DNA from: an uncultured Curvibacter sp.
GTDB lineage: Bacteria > Pseudomonadota > Gammaproteobacteria > Burkholderiales > Burkholderiaceae_C
DNA length: 46,853 nucleotides
Assembly: GCA_903828535.1 (NCBI GenBank)
Contig: CAIKMN010000022.1
Location: forward strand, 1 to 46,853
Direction: 5' to 3'
This document shows, one piece after another, positions 7,305 through 16,647 of the stretch. The translations under genes were made by a program, and so were the position numbers. Each line of letters opens with the position of its first letter. The first letter of the stretch is position 1. The notes under the pieces were generated by a model that had not been told where the DNA came from, made no database searches, and saw only the letters and a list, made by a program, of their open reading frames with translations.

Positions 7305-7381
7305 TGGTCGGAGCGGCGGGATTCGAACTCGCGACCCTCTGCTCCCAAAGCAGATGCGCTACCAGGCTGCGCTACGCTCCG
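7305..7381 (-). tRNA. tRNA-Pro (anticodon TGG)
   Basis: A 77-nt cloverleaf on the minus strand with CCA encoded. The acceptor stem is CGGAGCG/CGCTCCG, the anticodon loop CTTTGGGAG region gives anticodon TGG, and the T-loop is GTTCGAATC. A strong terminator follows. Confidence 0.95.
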
Positions 7382-7502
7382 ACAGGCGACATTCTAACCC
7401 GATCGCATGCCCGGATCGGGCAAGCGATCGGTTAAAGGTCAAATAACCGGGGGCTGACCGGCTTGGGTAAAGCCGCCTGCACGCTTCACCTGTACGCTTC
7501 AG

Positions 7503-8093
7503 TTAGGCCTCAATCGCATTGGTGGGCGTTTTGGTGCTGAAGAGCTTGAAAGCCAAGATCAACAGCGTGAAGCCAATCATCACCGAAAAGATGCCCACTA
7601 CGCTGATCAAGACCGACAGACCGACCTGCCAGTCCCACATCAAGGCAATGCCTAAAAGTGCGGTTAACAAGCCGGTAAAGATGTTCAACCAAAGGTGGTG
7701 GAACACTTTTCGGTATTCAATGGCCAAAACGATTTCGGTGACGCCCCGCATCAGCGCCCAGATGGCCACGAAGAAGACGAAATAAGCCGCTGCAAAAGCA
7801 GGTTGCCAAAGCACCGCCACCCCGACCAAAATCCCCAAAATGCCCCCCAACATGGAGGTCCAAAAGGTGCTTTTATCGCGGGTTTGAGTCAGCGAACTGA
7901 AGACCAAGAACAGGCCTTCAAACAAGCAGAACCAGCCAAAAAACAAAATCAAAACAGTCGTTGAACTGGCGGGATAAACCAAAACAAGGATGCCAAAAAG
8001 CAGGGTCACCAAGCCCCTTAGCAAGGCTGACCAGCCCCAGTTTTTGGCTGTGGTTTTGACGGACTTATCAAAATCTGTGCTCAATGTATTCAT
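7503..8093 (-). CDS. HdeD-like membrane protein (DUF308)
   Basis: A 196-residue integral membrane protein with about six hydrophobic helices arranged as three DUF308-like pairs: WSALLRGLVTLLFGILVLVYP, LILFFGWFCLFEGLFLVFSSL, GILGILVGVAVLWQP, VFFVAIWALMRGVTEIV, NIFTGLLTALLGIALM and VLISVVGIFSVMIGFTLLILAF. HdeD in enteric bacteria is linked to acid resistance at high cell density, but in this lineage the role is unproven. The W-x(3)-RG and FGxLvLvyP motifs at the start of each repeat support the family. It is flanked by tRNA-Pro and a radical SAM gene with no obvious operon partner. Confidence 0.8.
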   Translation of the reverse strand: MNTLSTDFDKSVKTTAKNWGWSALLRGLVTLLFGILVLVYPASSTTVLILFFGWFCLFEGLFLVFSSLTQTRDKSTFWTSMLGGILGILVGVAVLWQPAFAAAYFVFFVAIWALMRGVTEIVLAIEYRKVFHHLWLNIFTGLLTALLGIALMWDWQVGLSVLISVVGIFSVMIGFTLLILAFKLFSTKTPTNAIEA

Positions 8094-8205
8094 CTAATGC
8101 CCCTGTGTAAAAGTAATAACAGGCCCGATTATGGGTAGGGCCTTGGGGCTGCTTATTAGAAAAAATGCAATAAAAACAAAGATTTGTAAACGAAAAACAC
8201 CCCTT

Positions 8206-10560
8206 TCACTTCTTCCGGCGAGGGGGCAATCCGGTGTGCTGAGTCAGGGCTGAGCCCGGGGCCGTTGAATTTTTACGGCGCGCGCTGGTGTAACCGCCGG
8301 CGGTTTGAGGCTGAAAGGTCGGAATCAAATGTAATTTGCCGTTACCAATGAGGTCCGCTCGACCCATGGCTTTCAAGGCCTCTCGCAGCAAAGGCCAGTT
8401 GTTGGGGTCGTGGTAACGCAAAAAAGCCTTGTGCAAACGGCGTCTTTTCTCGCCACGAACGATGTCGACCGACTCGCTGTCGCGTGTGATTTTGCGCAAG
8501 GGGTTGCGCCCACTGTGGTACATGGCCGTGGCGCTGGCCATGGGGCTGGGGTAGAAGGTCTGAACCTGGTCGGCTCGGAAACCGTTGCGCTTGAGCCATA
8601 CCGCCAGGTTCATCATGTCCTCGTCGCTGGTGCCGGGGTGGGCTGCGATGAAGTAAGGCACCAAAAATTGCTTTTTGCCCGCTTCGGCGGAGAACTGATC
8701 GAACAGTTTTTTGAACTTGTCATAGGAGCCAATGCCCGGCTTCATCATTTTGTCGAGGGGGCCGCGCTCAGTGTGCTCGGGCGCAATTTTCAAATAGCCG
8801 CCCACATGGTGCTGTACCAGTTCTTTCACATACTCGGGGCTTTGAACCGCCAAGTCGTAACGCAGGCCGGAGCCAATCAAGATTTTCTTGATGCCCTTCA
8901 AAGCACGGGCCTTGCGGTAAATCTGAATCAGCGGGTCGTGGTTGGTGTTCAGGTTTTGGCAAATGCCCGGAAACACGCAACTGGGCTTGCGACAAGCGGC
9001 CTCAATCTCTGGCGTTTTACAACCGATGCGGTACATATTGGCCGTCGGGCCGCCGAGGTCAGAGATGACCCCCGTAAAGCCTTTGACCTTGTCCCGGATG
9101 TCTTCGACCTCGCGCAAGATGGAGGCCTCGGAGCGGCTCTGAATGATGCGTCCCTCGTGCTCGGTGATGGAGCAAAAAGTGCAGCCGCCAAAGCAGCCGC
9201 GCATGATGTTGACGCTGAAGCGAATCATTTCCCAGGCCGGAATTTTGGTGGCGCCGTCGTGGCTGCCGTTTTCATCGGCATAACTCGGGTGTGGGCTGCG
9301 CGCATAGGGCAAATCGAACACCAGGTCCATTTCGGCGGTGGTCAAGGGAATGGGTGGCGGGTTGATCCACACGTCGCGCGCCGTGATGCCCTCGCCGTGC
9401 GCTTGCACCAAGGCCCGCGCATTGCCGGGGTTGGTCTCCAAGTGCAGCACGCGGTTGGCATGGGCATATAGAACAGGGTCGCTTTTGACGGCCTCATAGG
9501 CGGGCAAGCGAATGACACTGCGTTCCCGCGGGGGCACCTTGATTTTTGCCTCGTCCCGGCTGGCACTTGAGCGCGCGAGCACTGGATTCGGCACAAACTT
9601 CAACGGCTTGACGTTTGAAGTCGCTTTAGAAACACCAGCGACCTGAGAAGCACGAGGAACCGCTGAGGCATTCGCCTCGGCGATGGCAGCCACTTCAGCG
9701 GCCTCTTCCTCCCGGGCGCAGCTGGCACCTTGCTCTCGCGCCTGGTCGGAAATCATCAAATAAGGGTTCACATGGGCTTCGACCCGGCCGGGGGTATCGA
9801 TCTCGGTGGAGTCGATCTCGAACCAACCCTGGGCGCTTTCGTCGCCGCTGCGGCGGATGAAGGCGGTCCCGCGCACATCGGTGATCTGCTCTATGGGCTC
9901 GCGTGCAGCCAAACGATGCGCCACTTCCACAATCGCGCGCTCGGCGTTGCCGTAGAGCAGCAAATCGCACTTGGCGTCGACCACGATGGAGCGGCGCACC
10001 TTGTCGCTCCAGTAGTCGTAGTGGGCGATGCGGCGCAAAGAGCCCTCGATACCGCCCAAAATAATGGGCACTTCTTTGAAGGCTTCACGGCAACGTTGGC
10101 TGTAAACCAGAGCGGCTCGGTCGGGCCGTTTACCGCCCACATCGCCCGGCGTGTAAGCGTCATCGGAGCGAATTTTGCGATCGGCCGTGTAGCGGTTGAT
10201 CATCGAGTCCATATTGCCCGCTGTCACGCCGTAGAACAAGTTGGGTTTGCCCAAGGCACGGAATGGCTCGGCACTTTGCCAATCGGGCTGGGCAATGATG
10301 CCGACCCGGAAACCCTGGGCTTCCAGCATCCGGCCAATCACGGCCATGCCGAAGCTGGGGTGGTCCACGTAGGCGTCACCCGTGACCAGCACAACGTCGC
10401 AAGAGTCCCAGCCCAGCTGCGCCATTTCGTCACGACTCATCGGCAAAAACGGGGCCGTGCCAAAGCGTGCCGCCCAGTATTTTCGGTAGCTGTTCAGGGG
10501 TTTGGCTTCGCGGTTGAAGCGAGACACGTCGAAGGAATCGACGTCAAGGGCATGGCTCAT
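8206..10560 (-). CDS. ygiQ: YgiQ-family radical SAM protein
   Basis: A 784-residue protein of the UPF0313/YgiQ family. The N-terminal region ([34 protein letters not shown]) is diagnostic. The radical SAM cluster motif CFGGCTFC has its cysteines at about 456, 460 and 463 (Cx3Cx2C), followed by the YgiQ-typical [39 protein letters not shown] region with more cysteines. The C-terminus [24 protein letters not shown] is basic and low-complexity, as in other members. Residues about 280-345 form an Ala/Lys-rich insertion that varies in the family. The biochemical function of YgiQ is not established. The start lies 10 bases after the stop of the small gene upstream, so the two probably form one unit. 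Confidence 0.92.
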   Translation of the reverse strand: MSHALDVDSFDVSRFNREAKPLNSYRKYWAARFGTAPFLPMSRDEMAQLGWDSCDVVLVTGDAYVDHPSFGMAVIGRMLEAQGFRVGIIAQPDWQSAEPFRALGKPNLFYGVTAGNMDSMINRYTADRKIRSDDAYTPGDVGGKRPDRAALVYSQRCREAFKEVPIILGGIEGSLRRIAHYDYWSDKVRRSIVVDAKCDLLLYGNAERAIVEVAHRLAAREPIEQITDVRGTAFIRRSGDESAQGWFEIDSTEIDTPGRVEAHVNPYLMISDQAREQGASCAREEEAAEVAAIAEANASAVPRASQVAGVSKATSNVKPLKFVPNPVLARSSASRDEAKIKVPPRERSVIRLPAYEAVKSDPVLYAHANRVLHLETNPGNARALVQAHGEGITARDVWINPPPIPLTTAEMDLVFDLPYARSPHPSYADENGSHDGATKIPAWEMIRFSVNIMRGCFGGCTFCSITEHEGRIIQSRSEASILREVEDIRDKVKGFTGVISDLGGPTANMYRIGCKTPEIEAACRKPSCVFPGICQNLNTNHDPLIQIYRKARALKGIKKILIGSGLRYDLAVQSPEYVKELVQHHVGGYLKIAPEHTERGPLDKMMKPGIGSYDKFKKLFDQFSAEAGKKQFLVPYFIAAHPGTSDEDMMNLAVWLKRNGFRADQVQTFYPSPMASATAMYHSGRNPLRKITRDSESVDIVRGEKRRRLHKAFLRYHDPNNWPLLREALKAMGRADLIGNGKLHLIPTFQPQTAGGYTSARRKNSTAPGSALTQHTGLPPRRKK

Positions 10561-10569
10561 GCCCCGATT

Positions 10570-11040
10570 TTACGGGTTGGTCACCAAATCGAGGGGAACA
10601 ATGGTCTCGTATATCCGCAAAGAAACAATGGCTTCTTCGCGGACCACGAAATGCGATGCAAAGTCGACGCGGTAAGCCTCGCCCGTTTCACGCAAAACGG
10701 TGTCGAGTTCGCCGATGGCAATGGCATGGTCGTTTTCGACCATGATGCGCACCAAAGCAAACCGTTTGGGTTGCGTCAAGACCCTGAATTGTTCAATGGA
10801 TTCTTCAATTTGCTTTCTCCCTTGAATAACGCCCGACCAAGGCGTGACCAAGGATTTAGGCGGCGGCTCCCAGGCAAAGATGACCGAAAACAAGGCCGCA
10901 ATTTCGGCCGATGGCGCTCGCGCACGGAGCAAGGTGTAGAAAGATTCGACCACCAAACGAGTTTGGCGAGAAGCGACAGACTCAAAAAAAGAGTCTTGCT
11001 TGGAGGCCACCACGGGGTTCGATTTAAACGGATTTTTCAT
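10570..11040 (-). CDS. NTF2/SnoaL-like domain protein, unknown function
   Basis: About 156 residues if started at ATG 11040 (MKNPFKSNPVV); an in-frame ATG at 11058 would add six residues. The sequence ...VVESFYTLLRARAPSAEIAALFSVIFAWEPP...W-x-G-VIQGRKQIEESIEQFRVL...RIMVENDHAIAIGELDTVLRETGEAYRVDFASHFVVREEAIVSLRIYE has the helix-then-beta-sheet pattern of NTF2-like (SnoaL/ketosteroid-isomerase) folds, including the final F-x(2)-hhxxGkIvxhxxYe-like strand. No catalytic residues can be assigned with certainty. It lies directly upstream of ygiQ on the same strand. Confidence 0.55.
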   Translation of the reverse strand: MKNPFKSNPVVASKQDSFFESVASRQTRLVVESFYTLLRARAPSAEIAALFSVIFAWEPPPKSLVTPWSGVIQGRKQIEESIEQFRVLTQPKRFALVRIMVENDHAIAIGELDTVLRETGEAYRVDFASHFVVREEAIVSLRIYETIVPLDLVTNP

Positions 11041-11113
11041 CGGGGGGCATCTTGCCATGAAATGATTTTTTCCGCGTCGCCTTTTGTCACCACTCGTTTT
11101 TAGGCCCTAAACC

Positions 11114-13045
11114 CTAATTCCGCTCATTCACCAGGGCTTTGGCCACGAAGTTCTTCTTAACCAGCGTCTTGGGCACCGCAAAATCAAACCAAGCGCGCAC
11201 GTCCTCTTCCAGCCCAATGCCGTGCATGTAGTTGTAGACGGCCTTCTTCAAGCCGTCACCCAAAGCAGCGTGGTCGACACCGGTGGGGTCCAAAAAACCC
11301 ACGTCGTTTTTAGCAAAGTCGCCCGGCGGCAAAGGCAGCAACGTGACGCCGAAGTCCTGCGGATTGAGCCCCACAGGCGAGTGAACCGTGCACACAAAGC
11401 GGTGCCAAAACCCCGACTGAATACAGCCTTGCAAAAAGAGTTGGCGCACGTACTCCAAGGCATCGACCGTGTCTTGCACCGTTTGCGTCGGAAAGCCATA
11501 CATCAGGTAAGCGTGCACCAGAATGCCGGCGTCGCTGAAGGCCTTGGTAACACGGGCCACTTGCGCCACAGAAACGCCTTTTTGCATGAGGTTCAAAAGC
11601 CGGTCAGAGGCGACTTCCAAGCCCCCCGAAATGGCCACACAACCGCTGTCGGCCAAGGCCAGGCAAAGCTCGGGGGTAAAGGTCTTTTCGAAACGAACGT
11701 TGCCCCACCAAGAGATGGCGGTGCCGCGTCGCTGCAACTCGACGGCCAGGGCCTTGAGCGATTTAGGCGGCGCCGCTTCATCGACAAAATGGAAGCCCGT
11801 CTGCCCCGTCTCGGCGACGATGGCCTCGATGCGGTCGACCAAGGTTTCGGCGCTGGCGGCGTCATAGCGCGAGATGTAGTCGAGACTGACATCACAAAAG
11901 CTGCACTTCTTCCAATAGCAACCATGGGCCACCGTGAGTTTGTTCCAACGTCCGTCGCTCCAAAACCGATTCATCGGGTTCAGCATGTCGAGTAAAGACA
12001 AATATCGATCCAAGGGCAAGCCGTCCCAGGTCGGCGTGCCGACCTGCTCGAAGGGCACATCGGGTTCAGGCCAATTGACAAAATTCACCACGCCTTTTTG
12101 ACGGACATAGGTGCGCACCAGCCGACTGGCCGATCGAGCTCCTCGCCCCCATTCCAACAAGGCCAAGATCGGACGCTCGCCCGAATCCAGGGTGACAAAG
12201 TCAACCAGGTCGAACAAGCGGGGTTCGCGCAATTCACGCAACTCGGTGTTCACATAACCGCCGCCCAAAGCGATGTGAATGGCGGGGTACTTGGCTTTAA
12301 TGGCTTGCGCAATGCGCAAAGCGCCATAAACCGAGCCTGGGAAAGGCACCGAGAGCAACACCCAGTTGGGCCGATGGCGCTCCACCGCCGCCAGCGCCAA
12401 GCCTTGCAAAGTGGTGTCCAAGCGATTGGGAGGCGCGGTCAATGCGGTCGCCAAAGGGTCAAAGCTGGCTTGCGCAGCCGCCAAAGATTCAGCGTAACGC
12501 ACAAATTCAAAGCGCGGGTCGAGCACCTCGCGCACCACATCGGCCAAGTCGTTCAAATACAGGGTGGCCAAATGGCGGGCACGGTCTTGCAATCCCAAAG
12601 CGCCAAAGGCCCACGCCAAGGGGTCTTCGCCTTCCTCGGCCAAATACACATCCAGTGAGGCAAAACGAGGGCCCTCGGGTAAAAAGTGTCTGCCCACAAT
12701 GCGGTGCGCCAAAGTGCTGTCGCGGCCTTGCAAAAAAGCCAAGGTGGGCGCAATGGTGTTTAGGTATCGCTCGATTTGGGCCAAGAAATTCTCGAGCACG
12801 GGCGTGGAGGCCATCACTTGGGCTTCCTGCACCAAGTCTTTCAAGCTCTGGGGTGAAAACAACGCCAAGACCAATTCCAACGCCAGGTCCGCCTGCTCGG
12901 CCACCACGCCTTGGCAGCGCAAAAAACCCGTCAAATAAGCAGTCGAGGGATAAGGGGTGTTGAGTTGCGTCATCGGGGCAATGACGCTGAGCACCCGGGG
13001 CGATTCCTGAGTCGTGTCCCGGGCATTTTCTGGCACTGAATTCAT
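11114..13045 (-). CDS. B12-binding-type radical SAM protein with Cx4Cx2C motif
   Basis: A 643-residue protein. The N-terminal part has a cobalamin-binding-like region (NWVLLSVPFPGSVYGALRIAQAIK, then IHIALGGGYVNTELR, about residues 227-270, as in BchE/Elp3-related proteins). A radical SAM core follows, with HGCYWKKCSFCD at about 374-385. The cluster cysteines C376, C381 and C384 are spaced Cx4Cx2C rather than the canonical Cx3Cx2C; the codons TGC TAT TGG AAG AAG TGC read cleanly, so this is not a frameshift. Later blocks, FHFVDEAAPP, GGLEVASDRLLNLMQKG and HAYLMYGFPTQT, follow the usual SAM-barrel pattern. Substrate unknown. It shares strand and neighbourhood with ygiQ but no tight operon spacing. 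Confidence 0.8.
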   Translation of the reverse strand: MNSVPENARDTTQESPRVLSVIAPMTQLNTPYPSTAYLTGFLRCQGVVAEQADLALELVLALFSPQSLKDLVQEAQVMASTPVLENFLAQIERYLNTIAPTLAFLQGRDSTLAHRIVGRHFLPEGPRFASLDVYLAEEGEDPLAWAFGALGLQDRARHLATLYLNDLADVVREVLDPRFEFVRYAESLAAAQASFDPLATALTAPPNRLDTTLQGLALAAVERHRPNWVLLSVPFPGSVYGALRIAQAIKAKYPAIHIALGGGYVNTELRELREPRLFDLVDFVTLDSGERPILALLEWGRGARSASRLVRTYVRQKGVVNFVNWPEPDVPFEQVGTPTWDGLPLDRYLSLLDMLNPMNRFWSDGRWNKLTVAHGCYWKKCSFCDVSLDYISRYDAASAETLVDRIEAIVAETGQTGFHFVDEAAPPKSLKALAVELQRRGTAISWWGNVRFEKTFTPELCLALADSGCVAISGGLEVASDRLLNLMQKGVSVAQVARVTKAFSDAGILVHAYLMYGFPTQTVQDTVDALEYVRQLFLQGCIQSGFWHRFVCTVHSPVGLNPQDFGVTLLPLPPGDFAKNDVGFLDPTGVDHAALGDGLKKAVYNYMHGIGLEEDVRAWFDFAVPKTLVKKNFVAKALVNERN

Positions 13046-13083
13046 GCCGCGCAGGTTAGCAGAAAAGCGTCAACAAGGGCCGC

Positions 13084-14271
13084 TCAAATGCCCTTGAAAG
13101 AGACGCCCCGACCCGCTGAATTGACCGCCATGAGTTGCAAGGTGGGCTTTGAAGTCAGGGGATCCAAATAAACAAAAGCCACGCCGTTAAAAGGCGTGTT
13201 GATGGGGGTGTCGGATGCGAATCCACAGTTGCTGCCCGAGGCGGCTGAAAAATAAAGCGTCACTGTGAAAACGCCACTCAAGCCCGCAACGGGGTTCAAG
13301 GTGGAAGAGTTGAGGCTGGCGCAGCTGCCAAAGGCAAAGCCAATCGTGGAGCCCGTCGAAGCACCTGTGGTGGCGCCAACAAGGCTCACCGTTGAGTTGT
13401 TGTAAACGCCCAAGTTGGCATTTTCTAGCCACGTGCCCGTCCACGTCCCATTCACGCTGGTGGTGCTGGTCGAGATTTTGTTGCCCGTGAGGTTGAGTGT
13501 GAGGCCGGGCAAGTTGCTGGTGGCGTTCAAGTTCACGGTGGCAGCATAAGCAGTCGAGGTCGATGAGTTGACACTCAAAGTGGCGGCTCCGCTGCGAGGG
13601 GCGCTGGCCGTCTCGTTGTTCATTGAACCCGCAAATTGCCAAAAACCACTGCCCTGAGAAAGCGTCGCCTGGGCTGAATAAAGGTTGGCCACATTGGCAC
13701 TGAGCAGCTCAATCCCGTAGAACAAGGCATTTGAGTTGGCACTTCCAGGAAGCCAAACTGAATAAAAAGCATTGCCCGTGCCATTCACCGGTGAAGGGCC
13801 TCTGAAAACGCCAAACCCAGGGCTAATGGCCAGCGGCGGGGTATAGCAATTGAGATTGACATTGGTGACATCGCTGCTGCCCACCACGCCGCTTGGGTTG
13901 GACAAGTTGCAGGTGACCCCGCTGGGTGAACTCGTGATGGAGACGCTGTAAGGGGAGCCGGACGTCAAACCAATGGGAAATGAATAACCCATCGATGAAG
14001 CGGCGTTACCAGTCAGGCTGAGGGGGCTGACCAGCAGACTTTGGTTATAAAGACCCAACGTCACCTGAGCGCCAATGGCCAATCCTGAAACGCTGCCCGA
14101 AACCAAGTAGGTGTTGGCAGCGTTCTGAGCCGCATTGGGCTGACTGCTCCCGCCGCCGCCACAGCCTGCAAGCACCCCACTCACCAACAGGGACAAGAGT
14201 CCGAAACCATGACCAAAGCAATGATCCCAAAAGCGCCCCTTGTGCAGGCTTAGAAAATGTTCATGCTTCAC
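13084..14271 (-). CDS. Surface or periplasmic lipoprotein, unknown function
   Basis: A 395-residue protein with an N-terminal lipobox LAGC (C37) followed by GGGGSS, the glycine-rich tether typical of Burkholderiales lipoproteins. The first domain (NTYLVSGSVSGLAIGAQVTLGLYNQ...CNLSNPSGVV...VNLNC) resembles the repeated beta-sandwich of secreted Burkholderiales proteins. The rest is Ser/Thr/Asn-rich with alternating strands (GAATLSVNSSTSTAYAATVNLNATSN) and contains few cysteines. No enzymatic motif is seen. It stands alone, 248 bases from the divergent alcohol dehydrogenase gene. That intergenic stretch (14272-14519) holds CCATTC-type short repeats and no gene I can support. Confidence 0.7.
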   Translation of the reverse strand: MKHEHFLSLHKGRFWDHCFGHGFGLLSLLVSGVLAGCGGGGSSQPNAAQNAANTYLVSGSVSGLAIGAQVTLGLYNQSLLVSPLSLTGNAASSMGYSFPIGLTSGSPYSVSITSSPSGVTCNLSNPSGVVGSSDVTNVNLNCYTPPLAISPGFGVFRGPSPVNGTGNAFYSVWLPGSANSNALFYGIELLSANVANLYSAQATLSQGSGFWQFAGSMNNETASAPRSGAATLSVNSSTSTAYAATVNLNATSNLPGLTLNLTGNKISTSTTSVNGTWTGTWLENANLGVYNNSTVSLVGATTGASTGSTIGFAFGSCASLNSSTLNPVAGLSGVFTVTLYFSAASGSNCGFASDTPINTPFNGVAFVYLDPLTSKPTLQLMAVNSAGRGVSFKGI

Positions 14272-14519
14272 GGGGAACCTTTGGCATCAAAAATGAGTCC
14301 CTATTTTGTTACATATCGAACTGGCCGCCAAGCGATTCGTGAGACAGCGCCTAAATGCAGGGCGTTGGCCAAGCGCAAGGCGAAGGTATGCTGACACCAA
14401 GATGACTTTTGGCCAGCGTCTCAACAACGGGTCTGCACTAAAGTTTCAAAATAAACCAATCATCCATTCACCCATTCAAATTTATTTCGCTGCCCATTCG
14501 AACTCAGGAAAGCCTCTCC

Positions 14520-15650
14520 ATGAAAATCAAAGCCGCCGTCCTCCGCGAAATGGGTGCACAAGCCCCCTTCGCCACCAGCCAACCTTTGCAAATTCAAGAA
14601 CTCGATTTACGCGACCCAGGGCCAGGGGAGGTGCTGATCAAACTCAAAGCCGCCGGCCTTTGTCACTCCGATTTGTCGGTCATCACCGGCGTGCGGCCAC
14701 GCCCGACGCCGATGGCGCTGGGCCATGAGGCCTCCGCGGTGGTGGCGGCTTTGGGTGAAGGCGTGAACAATTTGAAAGTAGGCGATTTGGTGGCCTTGGT
14801 CTTTGTGCCGAGTTGCGGCCATTGCCTGCCTTGCGCCGAGGGCCGCCCTGCCCTTTGCGAACCAGGCGCCAAAGCCAACACCGACGGCACGCTGCTCAGC
14901 GGCGCACGGCGTTTGTATGGCTTCGGTGGTGCGCCTGTGAACCACCATTTGGGCGTGTCGGCATTTGCCGACCACGCCGTCGTTTCCAGTCGATCCTGCG
15001 TCAAAGTGGAGGCGCCGATTGACCCCGTTGAAGCCGCCCTGTTCGGTTGTGCGGTGCTGACTGGCGCGGGCGCGGTCATCAACACCGCGGGCGTCAAAGC
15101 GGGCGAAAGCACGGCCATTGTGGGCTTGGGCGGCGTGGGCTTCTCGGCCGTGTTGGCCGCGGTGGCGTCTGGCGCTCGCCAGGTGATCGCCGTTGATTTG
15201 CACGACAGCAAGTTGGCTACCGCGTTAGAACTGGGTGCAACCGCTGCCTTCAACGCCAAAGACCCCGAGTTGCTCGAAAAAATCAAAGCACTGACAAAAG
15301 GTGGGGTGGATTTTGCTTTTGAATTCGCAGGCTCTGTGCATGCCATGGAGTCGGCCTACCGCATGACCCGGCGCGGTGGCACCACCGTCACCGCCAGCTT
15401 GCCCCCCCCTGGCGACACCTGGGCTTTGCAACAGGTCAATTTGGTGGCCGAGGAGCGCACCGTCAAGGGCAGTTATGTGGGCTCTTGCGTGCCCGCTCGC
15501 GATGTGCCACGTTACGTCGATCTGTATTTGGCGGGCAAATTGCCGGTCAACAAATTGATGGGCCAACGCTTGAAGTTGGACCAAATCAACGAAGGCTTTG
15601 ACCGCTTGCACACCGGCGAATCCATGCGCGATTTGATTGTTTTCGATTAA
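14520..15650 (+). CDS. Zinc-dependent medium-chain alcohol dehydrogenase
   Basis: A 376-residue MDR-superfamily enzyme. The catalytic zinc ligands are C48 (GLCHSDLSV) and H69-E70 (LGHEASAVV). The structural zinc site is the classic C99-x2-C102-x2-C105-x7-C113 (CGHCLPCAEGRPALC). The NAD(P)-binding motif GLGGVG is at about residue 200, and AVDLHDSKLATALELGA gives the acidic residue that usually favours NAD. It probably oxidises an alcohol to an aldehyde, perhaps an aromatic or short-chain one given the island that follows, but the substrate is unknown. It stands next to an oppositely oriented IclR regulator. The RBS is AGGAAAG, about 10 bases before the ATG. Confidence 0.88.
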   Translation: MKIKAAVLREMGAQAPFATSQPLQIQELDLRDPGPGEVLIKLKAAGLCHSDLSVITGVRPRPTPMALGHEASAVVAALGEGVNNLKVGDLVALVFVPSCGHCLPCAEGRPALCEPGAKANTDGTLLSGARRLYGFGGAPVNHHLGVSAFADHAVVSSRSCVKVEAPIDPVEAALFGCAVLTGAGAVINTAGVKAGESTAIVGLGGVGFSAVLAAVASGARQVIAVDLHDSKLATALELGATAAFNAKDPELLEKIKALTKGGVDFAFEFAGSVHAMESAYRMTRRGGTTVTASLPPPGDTWALQQVNLVAEERTVKGSYVGSCVPARDVPRYVDLYLAGKLPVNKLMGQRLKLDQINEGFDRLHTGESMRDLIVFD

Positions 15651-15822
15651 AAACCCACCTCCGCGGGCACGCAATCGTTGAACAGGGTGAGCCCGAAAAC
15701 GAGGTCGATCGCTTGGTCAATGTCAATTGAAGTGCCTTGAGAGTCGGTGCCCATGAGTTCAAGCGGAAGCGTGAAACTGCGCCATGAAAAGTGTCTACAG
15801 GTTTGGGGGAATGCCAGGACGA

Positions 15823-16572
15823 CTAACGCATGACGGCAGAAATTCGACTGGCGGCCTGGCTCAGCACCTTGGCCACAGCGGGGGCCTCCACGGCGTGCGG
15901 CAAATACACCACGGCCAGGGCGGCGGGTGGCCCATTGGTCAAGCGCAGCGGCACCGCAATGGAGGCCACGCCCTGAATGACCTCGTTCTGACTGACCTCA
16001 AAGGGCTGCAACGGGAATTGCTGGGGAAGCAGCAGGGATTGAATGACTTTTCCGGGGGCCCCTTGACCGATGGCGTGGCGACTGCCCGGCTTCTTGCCCA
16101 AGGTGGTCTCCAAGTTCTTCGGCTCGGCGCTGCTCAGCGTGACGGCTGATTCGCCGTCATAAGTTACCAAGAAAGCCGTCATCTCCAGCGCCTGTGCAAT
16201 GGCCGCCAATTCAGGCGAGGCCGCTGTCAAAAGGTCTTTGGAAACGCGGCGCGCCAGGACGGCCATTTGGGTGCCAATGTGAAGTCCGCCACCTGCATCG
16301 CGCTCCACAAAGCCAAACTGCTCCAGGGTTTTAACCAGTCGATACCCCATAGAGCGGTGGATTTTTAATTGCTGCGACAGCATTGCCACGCTGGGGGGCT
16401 CGGACGCAGCGCCAATGAGGTTCAACGCGGCCAAGCCTCGGGCCAAAGTTTGAGAGCCGCCCTCGGCATTTTTAGGAATTCCAACAAAAGGGCTTCCCGC
16501 CAAGAGGCTGGGGTCAAGGGGGTTGGGTTCAAGGGGGCTGACTCGGCGAGCTTGGCTTTGTTTTGCTTGCAT
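15823..16572 (-). CDS. IclR-family transcriptional regulator
   Basis: A 249-residue DNA-binding regulator. The winged-helix domain occupies about residues 38-100 (SQTLARGLAALNLIGAASEPPSVAMLSQQLKIHRSMGYRLVKTLEQFGFVER). The effector-binding domain follows (LAAIAQALEMTAFLVTYDGESAVTLSSAEP... KKPGSRHAIGQGAPGKVIQSLL, then GVASIAVPLRLTNGPPAALAVVYLP). The SRHAIGQGAPGKV block is the IclR effector-domain signature. The gene is divergent from the FAD monooxygenase; the 75-base spacer contains repeated ACTAT..TCTCAAT elements, so it likely controls that gene and itself. IclR proteins of aromatic pathways (PcaR, PobR, MhpR) may act as activators or repressors; the effector here is unknown. Confidence 0.9.
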   Translation of the reverse strand: MQAKQSQARRVSPLEPNPLDPSLLAGSPFVGIPKNAEGGSQTLARGLAALNLIGAASEPPSVAMLSQQLKIHRSMGYRLVKTLEQFGFVERDAGGGLHIGTQMAVLARRVSKDLLTAASPELAAIAQALEMTAFLVTYDGESAVTLSSAEPKNLETTLGKKPGSRHAIGQGAPGKVIQSLLLPQQFPLQPFEVSQNEVIQGVASIAVPLRLTNGPPAALAVVYLPHAVEAPAVAKVLSQAASRISAVMR

Positions 16573-16593
16573 GAAGGGGTTGGCGTCGATTAG

Positions 16594-16634
16594 ACTATCT
16601 CAATATTTAACTATATGTCTCAATTATAGAGATA
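16594..16634. promoter_or_regulatory. Candidate IclR operator between the regulator and monooxygenase genes
   Basis: The 75-base spacer has two related copies, ACTATCTCAAT (16594-16604) and ACTATATGTCTCAAT (16610-16624), plus an inverted pair TATCTC (16596-16601) and GAGATA (16629-16634). It overlaps the zone where both divergent promoters must lie. The assigned regulator is inferred from adjacency. Confidence 0.4.
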
Positions 16635-16647
16635 AAGGAGACGCGCC

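Noticed and set aside
14272-14519. Small gene in the spacer before the alcohol dehydrogenase
   Set aside because: An open frame overlaps the dehydrogenase gene in another frame and has no RBS; only CCATTC-like short repeats are present.
15651-15822. Gene or terminator between the alcohol dehydrogenase and IclR genes
   Set aside because: No convincing hairpin with a T-run or ORF with RBS; treated as an empty convergent spacer.
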